A DNA stretch of 64,000 nt from Bacillota bacterium (GTDB lineage Bacteria; Bacillota; Clostridia; Acetivibrionales; DSM-1351). A program made the position numbers and the translations under genes. The stretch is taken from contig JAEZUC010000097.1 in the NCBI GenBank assembly GCA_023443515.1, positions 124,001-188,000 on the forward strand. The letters are read 5' to 3'. This document shows, one piece after another, positions 8,923-16,672 of this stretch (position 1 is the first letter of the stretch; each line of letters starts with the position of its first letter). The notes beneath the pieces are model-generated. The model worked only from the letters and a program-made list of their open reading frames with translations, made no database searches and was not told the DNA's origin.

Positions 8923-9010
8923 ATATTAAGCCTCAAATTTGTTTATTTACTGTTAATATGTACAAATCTTCAGCTGAATACACATAATTTCCCAAAATCA
9001 ATAACAGCAA

Positions 9011-10237
9011 TTAACAATTTAGCCCAGCAAGGTATCCGGTTGAAAATGCAATCGTCAGGTTAAAGCCTCCTGTATATGCGTCAACGTCAATTACCTCACC
9101 TGCCAAAAATAAACCGCTTATCTTTTTTGATTCCATTGTTGAGGGATTTATTTCACTTGTTTTTACTCCTCCGGCTGTAACTATGGCTTCCTTTATAGGC
9201 CTTGCACCATTTATGCTTATTTTAAGACACTTTAACAATGATACAAGCCTTTTTCTTTCATCCTTTGTTATTTGATGTACAGGTTTCTCAGGGTTGATTT
9301 CCGATAATTTTATTATTACGGGTATGAACTTTTGAGGCAGTAAGTCGTCCAGTGAATTTTTATACTGCTTCCTTGAATACTTGTCGAAATCCCTTTGAAC
9401 TCTTTCGTCCAGCTTTTCCAACGTCAATGCAGGTTTTAAATCCAGAAAGAGGTCTACATTTTTAAAATCATAAGAGAGTAAATGCCTGCTTGCGCTTAGA
9501 ATTACGGGCCCTGATACTCCGAAATGCGTAAATATCATTTCACCAAAGTCGCTAAATATTTCTTTACCTTTATTGTTTTTAAATGAAACAGCCACATTTT
9601 TAAGGGATAGTCCCTGTAAATCAGGAATCCACTCTTCCTTGGTAATTAGCGGTACTAGGGATGGTTTCAAAGCTGTTACGGTATGTCCCAGCTTTCTCAT
9701 CATTTCATAACCATCCCCGGTTGATCCTGTTCCCGGATAAGACATTCCGCCTACCGCAAGTATAACCGATTCAGCTTCAATAGTGCTTTCATCGGCAAGG
9801 CGAACTCCCGTCACTTTATTGTCTTGGACGAGAATCTCAGTAACTGCCTTATCTGTATTTATTTTAACACCGTTGGATTTTAGGAAATCCATAAGCGTGT
9901 TCAATACATCTCTGGAAGAATCTGATTCAGGAAAAACCCTTCCACCTCGTTCTACTTTGGTAGGAAGTCCCTTTTGATTGAAAAAATCAATTAAATCCTG
10001 ATTTGAAAACGTATAAAAAGCCGAGTAAAGGAAGTTTCCATTCCCCGGCGTATTTTCTATCAAGCCTTCAACATCAGTATCATTAGTAATATTACATCTG
10101 CCTTTACCTGATATTAAAAGTTTCTTACCAAGCTTGCTGTTTTTTTCCAATAAAAGAACGTCCCGTCCTCTTCCGGCTGCAACTCCTGCAGCCATTATTC
10201 CTGCCGGGCCGCCCCCGATTACTATTACTTTACCCAT
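9011..10237 (-). CDS. NAD(P)/FAD-dependent oxidoreductase (HI0933/BaiN family)
   Basis: A flavoprotein of the HI0933 family, about 408 residues. The N-terminal dinucleotide-binding motif VIGGGPAGIMAA binds FAD; GGMSYPGTGSTGDGYEM and the C-terminal GLFLAGEVIDVDAYTGGFN are family signatures. The substrate is unknown, although family members act in flavin-dependent reduction, including bile-acid intermediates in gut clostridia. The longest frame starts with GTG at 10261, but AAAGGA precedes the ATG at 10237, which begins at the Rossmann strand. It lies 27 nt downstream of the RpiR-family regulator, so the two are probably cotranscribed. Confidence 0.87.
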   Translation of the reverse strand: MGKVIVIGGGPAGIMAAGVAAGRGRDVLLLEKNSKLGKKLLISGKGRCNITNDTDVEGLIENTPGNGNFLYSAFYTFSNQDLIDFFNQKGLPTKVERGGRVFPESDSSRDVLNTLMDFLKSNGVKINTDKAVTEILVQDNKVTGVRLADESTIEAESVILAVGGMSYPGTGSTGDGYEMMRKLGHTVTALKPSLVPLITKEEWIPDLQGLSLKNVAVSFKNNKGKEIFSDFGEMIFTHFGVSGPVILSASRHLLSYDFKNVDLFLDLKPALTLEKLDERVQRDFDKYSRKQYKNSLDDLLPQKFIPVIIKLSEINPEKPVHQITKDERKRLVSLLKCLKISINGARPIKEAIVTAGGVKTSEINPSTMESKKISGLFLAGEVIDVDAYTGGFNLTIAFSTGYLAGLNC

Positions 10238-10264
10238 ATGTGTCCTTTCATCGCTAGTCACAGT

Positions 10265-11158
10265 TTACAGTTTTTCATCATGATAATCGTCTTTTTCGTA
10301 AACCTCATATTCATCCCATATCTTTTCAAGCTTTTCAAAGGTATTGTATACATCATTTTTCCTTCTCATACCTACCGCTACTATTAATGCATTTATAAGG
10401 CTCAAAGGGGCAACAAGTGAATCTACGAAGGAAGCCATATCGCTTCTGGCCAGCAAATACTGGTTGGCCGCCTGTGCCACCGGAGATTCTGAACTGTCAG
10501 TAATGGCTATCGTATTAACACCCTGGTCTTTTGCAAACTGCAATGCCTTTATGGTTCTCTTTGAATAACGCGGATAGCTTATCCCTATAACAACATCTCC
10601 GGGCTGTGCTTTTATAATTTGTTCAAACATTTCACTGACACTGGTGGTATGAACAAGTCTTATATTATCAAATATCAAATTGAAGTAAAAACCTAGAAAA
10701 CTTGCAAGAGGAGCAGAACTTCTTACCCCCAGAATGAATATCCTTTTTGCTCCCAGTATGGTTTCAACTATTTCATTAAAATTGTTTGTATCCAGTTGTT
10801 CAAGAGTTAATTTTATTTTATCCATATCGGATTGCAATACACTTTTTAGTATATTGTCTTCATTGAGTCTGTTGGATGACACCTCAATTCTCTGTACTGA
10901 AGTAAGCTTGCTTTTTATAAGCTCCTGTAGAACCTTCTGAAGCTTCGGATACCCATCAAACCCCAGTTCTATTGCAAATCTTACTACAGTCGATTCACTG
11001 ACACCTACTATTTCACCAAGCTTAGCTGCGGTGACAAATGCAGCCTTGTCATAATGGCTTGTTATATAGTTGGCAATAAGCTTCTGTCCCTTGCTGAAAT
11101 CATTATATTTCTGTTGTATTAAACTCAATAAATCATTATTTTTTAGGCCGTTCTTCAT
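10265..11158 (-). CDS. MurR/RpiR-family transcriptional regulator
   Basis: An N-terminal HTH_6 domain (about residues 1-80, with AAKLGEIVGVSESTVVRFA as the recognition region) is followed by a SIS sugar-isomerase domain (about 120-250, with RIFILGVRSSAPLASFLG). This family senses phosphosugars. The ligand here is not known and no sugar gene is adjacent; the downstream gene is the flavoprotein. The longest frame begins with GTG at 11176, but GGAGGAG lies just before the ATG at 11158, so that start is used. It is divergent from the 11338 gene. Confidence 0.88.
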   Translation of the reverse strand: MKNGLKNNDLLSLIQQKYNDFSKGQKLIANYITSHYDKAAFVTAAKLGEIVGVSESTVVRFAIELGFDGYPKLQKVLQELIKSKLTSVQRIEVSSNRLNEDNILKSVLQSDMDKIKLTLEQLDTNNFNEIVETILGAKRIFILGVRSSAPLASFLGFYFNLIFDNIRLVHTTSVSEMFEQIIKAQPGDVVIGISYPRYSKRTIKALQFAKDQGVNTIAITDSSESPVAQAANQYLLARSDMASFVDSLVAPLSLINALIVAVGMRRKNDVYNTFEKLEKIWDEYEVYEKDDYHDEKL

Positions 11159-11337
11159 ATTCTCCTCCAAATGCACTTCTAAACAATATAAATTATATAT
11201 TACCTTTTTGCAGGAAAAAAATCAAGCAATTGCATTTTTTTAAGTACATAGATTCGGAAATAACTTTTTTAATATTATTTCAAAACCGACTAATAATAAT
11301 TGATATACATAATCATCAGGAGGTTAAACACAAAAAT

Positions 11338-11982
11338 ATGATACAAATTGATGATGCGGGCAGTGGAAGTTTTATCGGTGGCACATGTATCGGCTTTTAC
11401 AGACCTGAAACAAACGAATACTATTTTGATATTATTCCCGTGGAACTTTATAATTCAGATAATTTTAAAAAAAAATTGTATCTGGACGATGTCGTTGAAA
11501 TAGCAAAAAAGGCCTTTACGGCTCTACGTGTATCAAAGTCTGAATCCATCGAAATATGCCGAGGTTATATGTTCGAACGGCTGAAATGTTGGTTGACAGA
11601 TGAAGGCTTTTGCTGGTATGTAACGCAAATAACTGGACGGATTCAGGAAGTTGTTGAAAGGAACTTTGAATTATATGCCGTTAATCTTGGACTTCCCAGA
11701 GATTATATAAAATTTACCAGGTTCCCTTTTCACTTTCACAAGCTTCTCAGATGGGTGCTGTCTGATTATGAAAACAGAATAAGTCTGTGCAAGGTTGGAT
11801 GGAAAAGCTGGCAAAAAATCAAAGATATTTCCCCTACTTTGAGTTATGCACAAATTCAGCAGTCAAATTTTGTATGCCTGAAATGCGGAAAACATATAAA
11901 AAAAGGCTCAGATGTTGCAATACTTGAGTTTTTCAGTAATAAACAAAACTATATATATCTTCACAGCGGGTGCGAAAATTAA
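11338..11982 (+). CDS. Hypothetical protein with possible RNase H-like start and C-terminal zinc site
   Basis: A 214-residue protein that I cannot name. The longest frame begins at 11230, but AGGAGG at about 11318-11323 precedes the ATG at 11338 and the upstream residues are low-complexity, so I use 11338. The N-terminus MIQIDDAGSGSFIGGT resembles the first strand of RNase H-fold proteins (acidic pair, glycine-rich turn, GG). The C-terminus has CLKCGKHI and a final HSGCEN, spacing suitable for a zinc-binding treble clef or ribbon. A W/F/Y-rich middle (about 85-165) follows. Both structural ideas are inference from short motifs. Confidence 0.65.
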   Translation: MIQIDDAGSGSFIGGTCIGFYRPETNEYYFDIIPVELYNSDNFKKKLYLDDVVEIAKKAFTALRVSKSESIEICRGYMFERLKCWLTDEGFCWYVTQITGRIQEVVERNFELYAVNLGLPRDYIKFTRFPFHFHKLLRWVLSDYENRISLCKVGWKSWQKIKDISPTLSYAQIQQSNFVCLKCGKHIKKGSDVAILEFFSNKQNYIYLHSGCEN

Positions 11983-11988
11983 TGTAAA

Positions 11989-12026
11989 GCGAAAACCCCC
12001 CCACAGAATTACCGTGGAGGTCTCGC
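11989..12026 (-). terminator. Terminator of the carboxyltransferase operon
   Basis: The minus strand reads a stem of CCTCCAC with GTGGGGG and outer pairs, then TTTTCGCTTT, directly after the oadA-like stop. The hairpin lies between convergent genes and may serve both. Confidence 0.7.
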
Positions 12027-12058
12027 AATTGTGAAAAATCAAAAAGTATTTTATGTTT

Positions 12059-13591
12059 TTAAATTTTTGTTCTGAATCTTTCCAGCATACCGTACAGGCT
12101 CCATCTGTTCTGATTATGGTTAAGCTTTGAGATATTGCCTATTCTGTACTCTCTACCGTCTCTTTCACCCATTTCATTGACTACGGCTGATATTGCCGCT
12201 ACAACTTCAGGGTTTATTTCATCTGTTGCAGGTGCTGCAACTTTATTTCTATCCTCAATTCTCTGTTTAAAGAATTTCTCGGCAACCTGAGGAAGCATTG
12301 CGTATGAAAGTACATCTTCATCCTGTTCTATATAGTCCTTAACAGCTTCTCTATTCTTTTCAAGCTCAGGTTCAATAAGATCTGCTGGTCTGCAGGTAAT
12401 TTGCTCTTCATCCCCCAGAATCTTAGACTTTATCTCTTCACTGATAGGCGCAGGTGTTTTACCGTATTCACCTTTTACAACACCTTTTGATTCCTTGGGT
12501 ACCATCTTGTATCTCTCACCTGTCAAAACGTTCAGGACTGCCTGTGTACCAACTATCTGACTTGAGGGTGTAACAAGAGGAGGATAACCGAAATCAGCTC
12601 GTACTCTTGGAACTTCCTTGAGAACCTCCTCATATTTATCCAAAGCATTTGACTGCTTTAACTGTGAAACGAGATTTGAAAGCATTCCGCCCGGTACCTG
12701 ATAAATAAGTGCGTTAACATCAACGCCCATTACCTTCACATCCAAAAGTCCGCTTTCAATATATTTCTCTTTAAGGGGTCTAAAATAGTCTGCAATTTCA
12801 CTGAGCTTCTCCAAATCCAGTCCCGTATCGAATTCAGTTCCCTTTAAAGTTGCCACCAACGGCTCTGTAGGAGGCTGTGAAGTTCCCATTGACATAGGCG
12901 AAATTGCACAGTCAACAGCATCCACACCTGCTTCTATAGCCTTCAGATATGTCATAGATGCTACACCACTTGTATAGTGTGTGTGGAGCTGTATAGGTAT
13001 TTTTACATTTTCTTTTAGTGCCTTTACCAGTTCATATGCCTGATAAGGTACCAAAAGGCCCGCCATGTCCTTGATGCAGATAGAATCTGCTCCCATACTC
13101 TCCAACTGTTTTGCATCTTTTACGAAAAGTTCCAGATTGTGAACAGGGCTTATTGTATAGCAGATACAGCCCTGAGCATGACCGCCTTCTTTTTTACATG
13201 CCTTAATTGCTGTCTCAATATTCCTGGCATCGTTTAGTGCATCAAATATTCTCATTATGTCCATGCCGTTTGCAACAGCTTTTTGAACAAAGTACTCTAC
13301 TATATCATCGGCATAGTGCTTGTACCCTAAAAGGTTCTGGCCTCGCAGAAGCATCTGCAGAGGTGTCTTTTTAGCAACATCCTTTATTTTTCTAAGTCTC
13401 ATCCATGGATCTTCATTTAAAAATCTCATACATGAGTCAAAAGTAGCCCCGCCCCAAGCTTCCAGCGAATGGTAACCTACATTGTCAAGCTTCTCTATAA
13501 TAGGAAGCATTTCTTCTGTTCTCATTCTGGTAGCTATAAGGGACTGATGAGCGTCTCTTAGTACTGTTTCCGTAATTCTTACGCCTGACAT
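12059..13591 (-). CDS. Pyruvate/oxaloacetate carboxyltransferase subunit (PycB/OadA type, 5S-like)
   Basis: A 510-residue carboxyltransferase that moves CO2 between carboxybiotin and pyruvate/oxaloacetate. The TIM-barrel HMGL-like domain begins TETVLRDAHQSL (metal-binding D13) and carries the second metal site LHTHYTS; a PYC_OADA domain follows at about 300-470. There is no C-terminal biotin domain, because biotin is carried by the separate protein encoded next to it. With the MmdA-type protein and the biotin protein, the set matches the 5S, 12S and 1.3S subunits of transcarboxylase. No membrane beta subunit is present, which argues against a sodium pump. The ribosome binding site is AAAGGAG. 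Confidence 0.88.
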   Translation of the reverse strand: MSGVRITETVLRDAHQSLIATRMRTEEMLPIIEKLDNVGYHSLEAWGGATFDSCMRFLNEDPWMRLRKIKDVAKKTPLQMLLRGQNLLGYKHYADDIVEYFVQKAVANGMDIMRIFDALNDARNIETAIKACKKEGGHAQGCICYTISPVHNLELFVKDAKQLESMGADSICIKDMAGLLVPYQAYELVKALKENVKIPIQLHTHYTSGVASMTYLKAIEAGVDAVDCAISPMSMGTSQPPTEPLVATLKGTEFDTGLDLEKLSEIADYFRPLKEKYIESGLLDVKVMGVDVNALIYQVPGGMLSNLVSQLKQSNALDKYEEVLKEVPRVRADFGYPPLVTPSSQIVGTQAVLNVLTGERYKMVPKESKGVVKGEYGKTPAPISEEIKSKILGDEEQITCRPADLIEPELEKNREAVKDYIEQDEDVLSYAMLPQVAEKFFKQRIEDRNKVAAPATDEINPEVVAAISAVVNEMGERDGREYRIGNISKLNHNQNRWSLYGMLERFRTKI

Positions 13592-13610
13592 TTTTCCATC
13601 TCCTTTGCGG

Positions 13611-13629
13611 TAAAGTCAGCCTTTCAGGC
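13611..13629 (+). repeat. 19-base repeat, copy 1
   Basis: TAAAGTCAGCCTTTCAGGC occupies the space between the biotin carrier stop codon and the PycB/OadA-like ribosome binding site. Relative to transcription it is inverted compared with the copy at 22429. Confidence 0.7.
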
Positions 13630-13998
13630 TATAGATACCATTAATTGCCCAGCTGTAACAGACTTTCCAGCTTCAACGTTTAGTGCTGTAACTTTTCCAT
13701 CAGTAGGTGCTACTATTTCATTTTCCATTTTCATAGCTTCCAGTATTAAAAGTACCTGTCCTTTTTTAACCTCGTCCCCCTGATTTATCTTTACCTTTAA
13801 AACTGTTCCAGGCATTGGAGCAACAACATCCCCTGCTTTGCCCGATGACTGAGGGTGTACCGACTTTGTAGTGGCTGTACGTCCGGGCTTGGAGGCTCCT
13901 AGCTTTGGAGACACCGCCGATGGCCTTCCCCCGCCAACTTCTTCAACCTCAACTTCATAAGGAGTTCCGTTAACCTTAATTATATATTTATTCATCAT
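13624..13998 (-). CDS. Biotin carboxyl carrier protein
   Basis: A small (124-residue) biotin acceptor that shuttles carboxyl groups between the two neighbouring carboxyltransferases. The C-terminal biotinyl domain contains the canonical EAMKMEN motif; the acceptor lysine is residue 90 with this start. A Pro/Ala/Thr/Ser-rich linker (about 25-55) gives the swinging arm. The longest frame begins at 14025, but the GGAGG site is followed by the ATG at 13998 at a good distance, giving the N-terminus MMNKYIIKVNG. Its end overlaps a 19-base repeat also found at 22429. Confidence 0.92.
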   Translation of the reverse strand: MMNKYIIKVNGTPYEVEVEEVGGGRPSAVSPKLGASKPGRTATTKSVHPQSSGKAGDVVAPMPGTVLKVKINQGDEVKKGQVLLILEAMKMENEIVAPTDGKVTALNVEAGKSVTAGQLMVSIA

Positions 13999-14027
13999 AC
14001 TCATCCTCCAGATATTTTGTTTCATTA

Positions 14028-15578
14028 TTATAGCGGAATATTGCCATGCTTCTTTGAAGGCCTGTTTTCCCTCTTTGTGTCCAGCATTTCCAATGCAGTT
14101 ATAATTTTTGTTCTGGTTTCAGAAGGCTCTATAACATCATCAATATAGCCTCTTGACGCAGCAACATAGGGATTTGAGAATTTGTCTCTGTATTCTGCAA
14201 TCTTTTCCTGTCTTGTTTCCGCCGGATTTTCCGATGCAGTAATATCCTTTTTAAATATAATGTTCGCTGCTCCGTCAGGACCCATAACAGCTATTTCGGC
14301 TGATGGCCATGCAAAAACCATGTCTGCTCCTATTGTCTTGCTGTTCATAGCAATATACGCTCCACCGTAAGCTTTTCTGAGTATAACATTTATCTTTGGA
14401 ACTGTTGCTTCTGAGAAAGCATACAAGAGTTTTGCACCATGGCGTATTATACCGTTATGTTCCTGAGCCACACCCGGCAGAAATGCGGGTACATCTGTAA
14501 ATGAAACTACGGGTATATTAAAAGCATCACAGAAACGGACAAAACGTGCCGCCTTATCTGCTGCATTCATATCAAGGGAGCCGGCCATTACTTTTGGCTG
14601 ATTTGCAACTATACCAACACTTTTTCCATTAATTCGTGCAAATCCTATAATTATATTCTGTGCAAAATAACTTTGGATTTCAAAAAAATCGCCGTCATCA
14701 ACTATTTCACCTATCACGTCAAACATATCGTAAGGCTTGTTTGATTCCTCAGGAATGATTTTGTTGAGGCTTTCGGCTAATCTGTCTGTAGCATCGGATA
14801 CGCCGTAATACATGGTGTCTGATACGTTATTATCCGGAATAAAACTTAAAAGTCTCTTTATATCTTCTATACACTCTTCTTCACTTGAAGCCTTGAAATG
14901 TGCTACACCGCTTATTGCAGTATGAACATCCGCACCTCCCAGATTTTCAACTGATACATCTTCACCCGTAACAGACTTTATTACCTGTGGTCCGGTAATA
15001 AACATCTGGCTTGTTTTTTCTACCATAAATATAAAGTCGGTTATAGCCGGTGAATAAACGGCACCGCCTGCACATGGTCCCATAATTACTGATATCTGAG
15101 GAATAACACCCGATGCAAGAGTATTTCTGTAAAAAATATCTCCGTACCCCGAAAGCGCATCAAGACCTTCCTCGATACGAGCTCCGCCAGAATCATTAAT
15201 AGCTATGAAAGGTGCTCCCATTTTAAGAGCCATATCCATAACCTTTGTAATCTTCTTTGCATGCATCTCTCCTAATGAACCGCCTATAACTGTAAAGTCC
15301 TGTGACGCAACAAAAACTTTTCTGCCATTAACCGTACCGTAACCGGTAACAACACCGTCACCAGGATGTTTCTTCTTCTGCATACCAAAGTCAAAGCATC
15401 TGGATTCTATGAATGCATCTACTTCAACAAAACTTTCCTTGTCAAATAACAAATCAATTCTCTCTCTGGCAGAAAGTTTTCCATCTGCGTGTCTTTTTGC
15501 TATTTTCTCTTCTCCGCCACCTTGAGCTATGGTTTTCTTCATGTTTTTTAGATTTTGCAGCTTTTCAATTTGTGACAT
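14028..15578 (-). CDS. mmdA: Acyl-CoA carboxyltransferase (methylmalonyl-CoA type, 12S-like)
   Basis: A 516-residue enzyme of two crotonase-fold halves that transfers carboxyl between carboxybiotin and an acyl-CoA. Family signatures are DFTVIGGSLGEMHAKKI, the acyl-CoA site NDSGGARIEEG, and in the C-terminal half FVRFCDAFNIPVVSF and RKAYGGAYIAM. It is the first gene of the operon, followed by the biotin carrier and the PycB/OadA-like protein. A consensus promoter and a FapR-like operator precede it. Propionyl/methylmalonyl-CoA is the usual substrate; malonyl/acetyl-CoA is possible given the FapR-like site. The ribosome binding site is AGAGGTGATTGC. Confidence 0.9.
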   Translation of the reverse strand: MSQIEKLQNLKNMKKTIAQGGGEEKIAKRHADGKLSARERIDLLFDKESFVEVDAFIESRCFDFGMQKKKHPGDGVVTGYGTVNGRKVFVASQDFTVIGGSLGEMHAKKITKVMDMALKMGAPFIAINDSGGARIEEGLDALSGYGDIFYRNTLASGVIPQISVIMGPCAGGAVYSPAITDFIFMVEKTSQMFITGPQVIKSVTGEDVSVENLGGADVHTAISGVAHFKASSEEECIEDIKRLLSFIPDNNVSDTMYYGVSDATDRLAESLNKIIPEESNKPYDMFDVIGEIVDDGDFFEIQSYFAQNIIIGFARINGKSVGIVANQPKVMAGSLDMNAADKAARFVRFCDAFNIPVVSFTDVPAFLPGVAQEHNGIIRHGAKLLYAFSEATVPKINVILRKAYGGAYIAMNSKTIGADMVFAWPSAEIAVMGPDGAANIIFKKDITASENPAETRQEKIAEYRDKFSNPYVAASRGYIDDVIEPSETRTKIITALEMLDTKRENRPSKKHGNIPL

Positions 15579-15685
15579 GCAATCACCTCTTTAAAATATA
15601 TACTAGATAAATTATTCTATAAAATCAGCGTGTTAATTCTCAAATTTATAATTTATCTGGGCAGATTTATAACTATCATTAGTTA

Positions 15686-15702
15686 TTAGTACCTAGTAAT
15701 AA
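15686..15702. promoter_or_regulatory. FapR-like operator over the mmdA transcription start
   Basis: The plus strand reads TTAGTACCTAGTAATAA, which as I recall the Bacillus/Staphylococcus FapR consensus (TTAGTACCTrnTACTAA) differs at one position. It spans about -8 to +9 of the predicted start, a repressor position. FapR is released by malonyl-CoA. Confidence 0.6.
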
Positions 15703-15730
15703 TTATAGTATATCGTGAAAAGGGTGTCAA
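15702..15730 (-). promoter_or_regulatory. Consensus promoter of the mmdA operon
   Basis: On the minus strand, TTGACA (15730-15725), 17 nt, TATAAT (15707-15702). Both hexamers are perfect. The predicted start is near 15695, leaving a leader of about 115 nt before mmdA. Confidence 0.85.
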
Positions 15731-15859
15731 TACAGCATATAAACTCCCTTAAATTAATTTGATACAACATGAAAACTTATATATAATGTAGTTGGAATTT
15801 TATTTATGTAAACAATAATGTTTTTATAGGTTTGTTTAAAAGAATTTCCCCGTTTTTTG

Positions 15860-15887
15860 CCCCCTAAAAATCGGATGTACCTGCGAA
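15860..15887 (+). promoter_or_regulatory. SigI-type autoregulatory promoter
   Basis: CCCCCTAAA (15860-15868) and CGAA (15884-15887) match the C-rich -35 and CGWA -10 elements reported for SigI-dependent promoters in Bacillus and Clostridium thermocellum. The site lies 27 nt before sigI. The rest of the 336-base gap between mmdA and sigI is AT-rich with no gene. Confidence 0.6.
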
Positions 15888-15914
15888 TACTATTGTAAGG
15901 AGTGAATATATAAG

Positions 15915-16670
15915 TTGACCATTCTAAATTTGTTTAGTAAATCCAGAAAAAAGTCCAAGCCTATTGAAGAAACTGTGGCTAAAATCAAGAATGGAGATAC
16001 TCATCTAAAAGAAGGTTTCATTTGTGATTATACGCCCTTCATTTTAAAGGTAATATCCACTGTCACAGGTAAATTTGTTGACACCAAAAACAGTGATGAA
16101 CTAAGTATCGGCCTTATAGCTTTTAATGAAGCTATTGAGTTTTATGATGCTGAAAAAAATGCAGGTTTTCTGAGCTTCGCTGAAACGGTTATAAAAAGAA
16201 GAATAGTCGACTATTTGAGAAAAGATTATAAAAATAGCAAAGTATACCCATTTACCTATTTTCAAACTAATGATTCTGATATTAAAGAGATTATTGAAAA
16301 TAAATACATGGTAGTAGAAGCTGGTACTTTTTTTGATAATGTGGAACTAAAAGAAGAAATTGAGCTATTCAGAACAAGGCTTAAAGATTTCGGCATAAGT
16401 CTGTCTGATTTGGTTGGAAATTCGCCAAGACATACAGATTCTAAAAAACTTGCAATAAGCATCGCCCGGGTTTTGTCAGAAAATAAAACGCTATCCGATG
16501 CACTAATAACAAAAAAGACTATACCCATGTCACAATTAATGAAATTAGTACAGGTAAATCGTAAGACAGTTGAAAGAAACAGAAAATTTATAATAGCAGT
16601 TTATTTAATACTAAACAGCAAACTTGAAGTGTTACAGGATTATGTGAGCAATATAGAAGGGAGGAAATAA
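15915..16670 (+). CDS. sigI: RNA polymerase sigma factor SigI
   Basis: A 251-residue alternative sigma factor. The region-2 helices appear as ELSIGLIAFNEAIEFYDAEK and FLSFAETVIKRRIVDYLRKD, and the C-terminal DNA-binding part as MSQLMKLVQVNRKTVERNRKFIIA. In cellulolytic clostridia SigI factors control glycoside hydrolase and scaffold genes in response to polysaccharide; in Bacillus, heat stress. The start is TTG at 15915 with AAGGAG 12 nt upstream; no closer in-frame start fits. It is followed after 2 nt by its anti-sigma factor, and a SigI-type promoter upstream suggests autoregulation. Confidence 0.93.
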   Translation: MTILNLFSKSRKKSKPIEETVAKIKNGDTHLKEGFICDYTPFILKVISTVTGKFVDTKNSDELSIGLIAFNEAIEFYDAEKNAGFLSFAETVIKRRIVDYLRKDYKNSKVYPFTYFQTNDSDIKEIIENKYMVVEAGTFFDNVELKEEIELFRTRLKDFGISLSDLVGNSPRHTDSKKLAISIARVLSENKTLSDALITKKTIPMSQLMKLVQVNRKTVERNRKFIIAVYLILNSKLEVLQDYVSNIEGRK

Positions 16671-16672
16671 CC

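Noticed and set aside
12059..15578. Sodium-pumping oxaloacetate or methylmalonyl-CoA decarboxylase
   Set aside because: No membrane beta subunit or gamma subunit is present near the operon.
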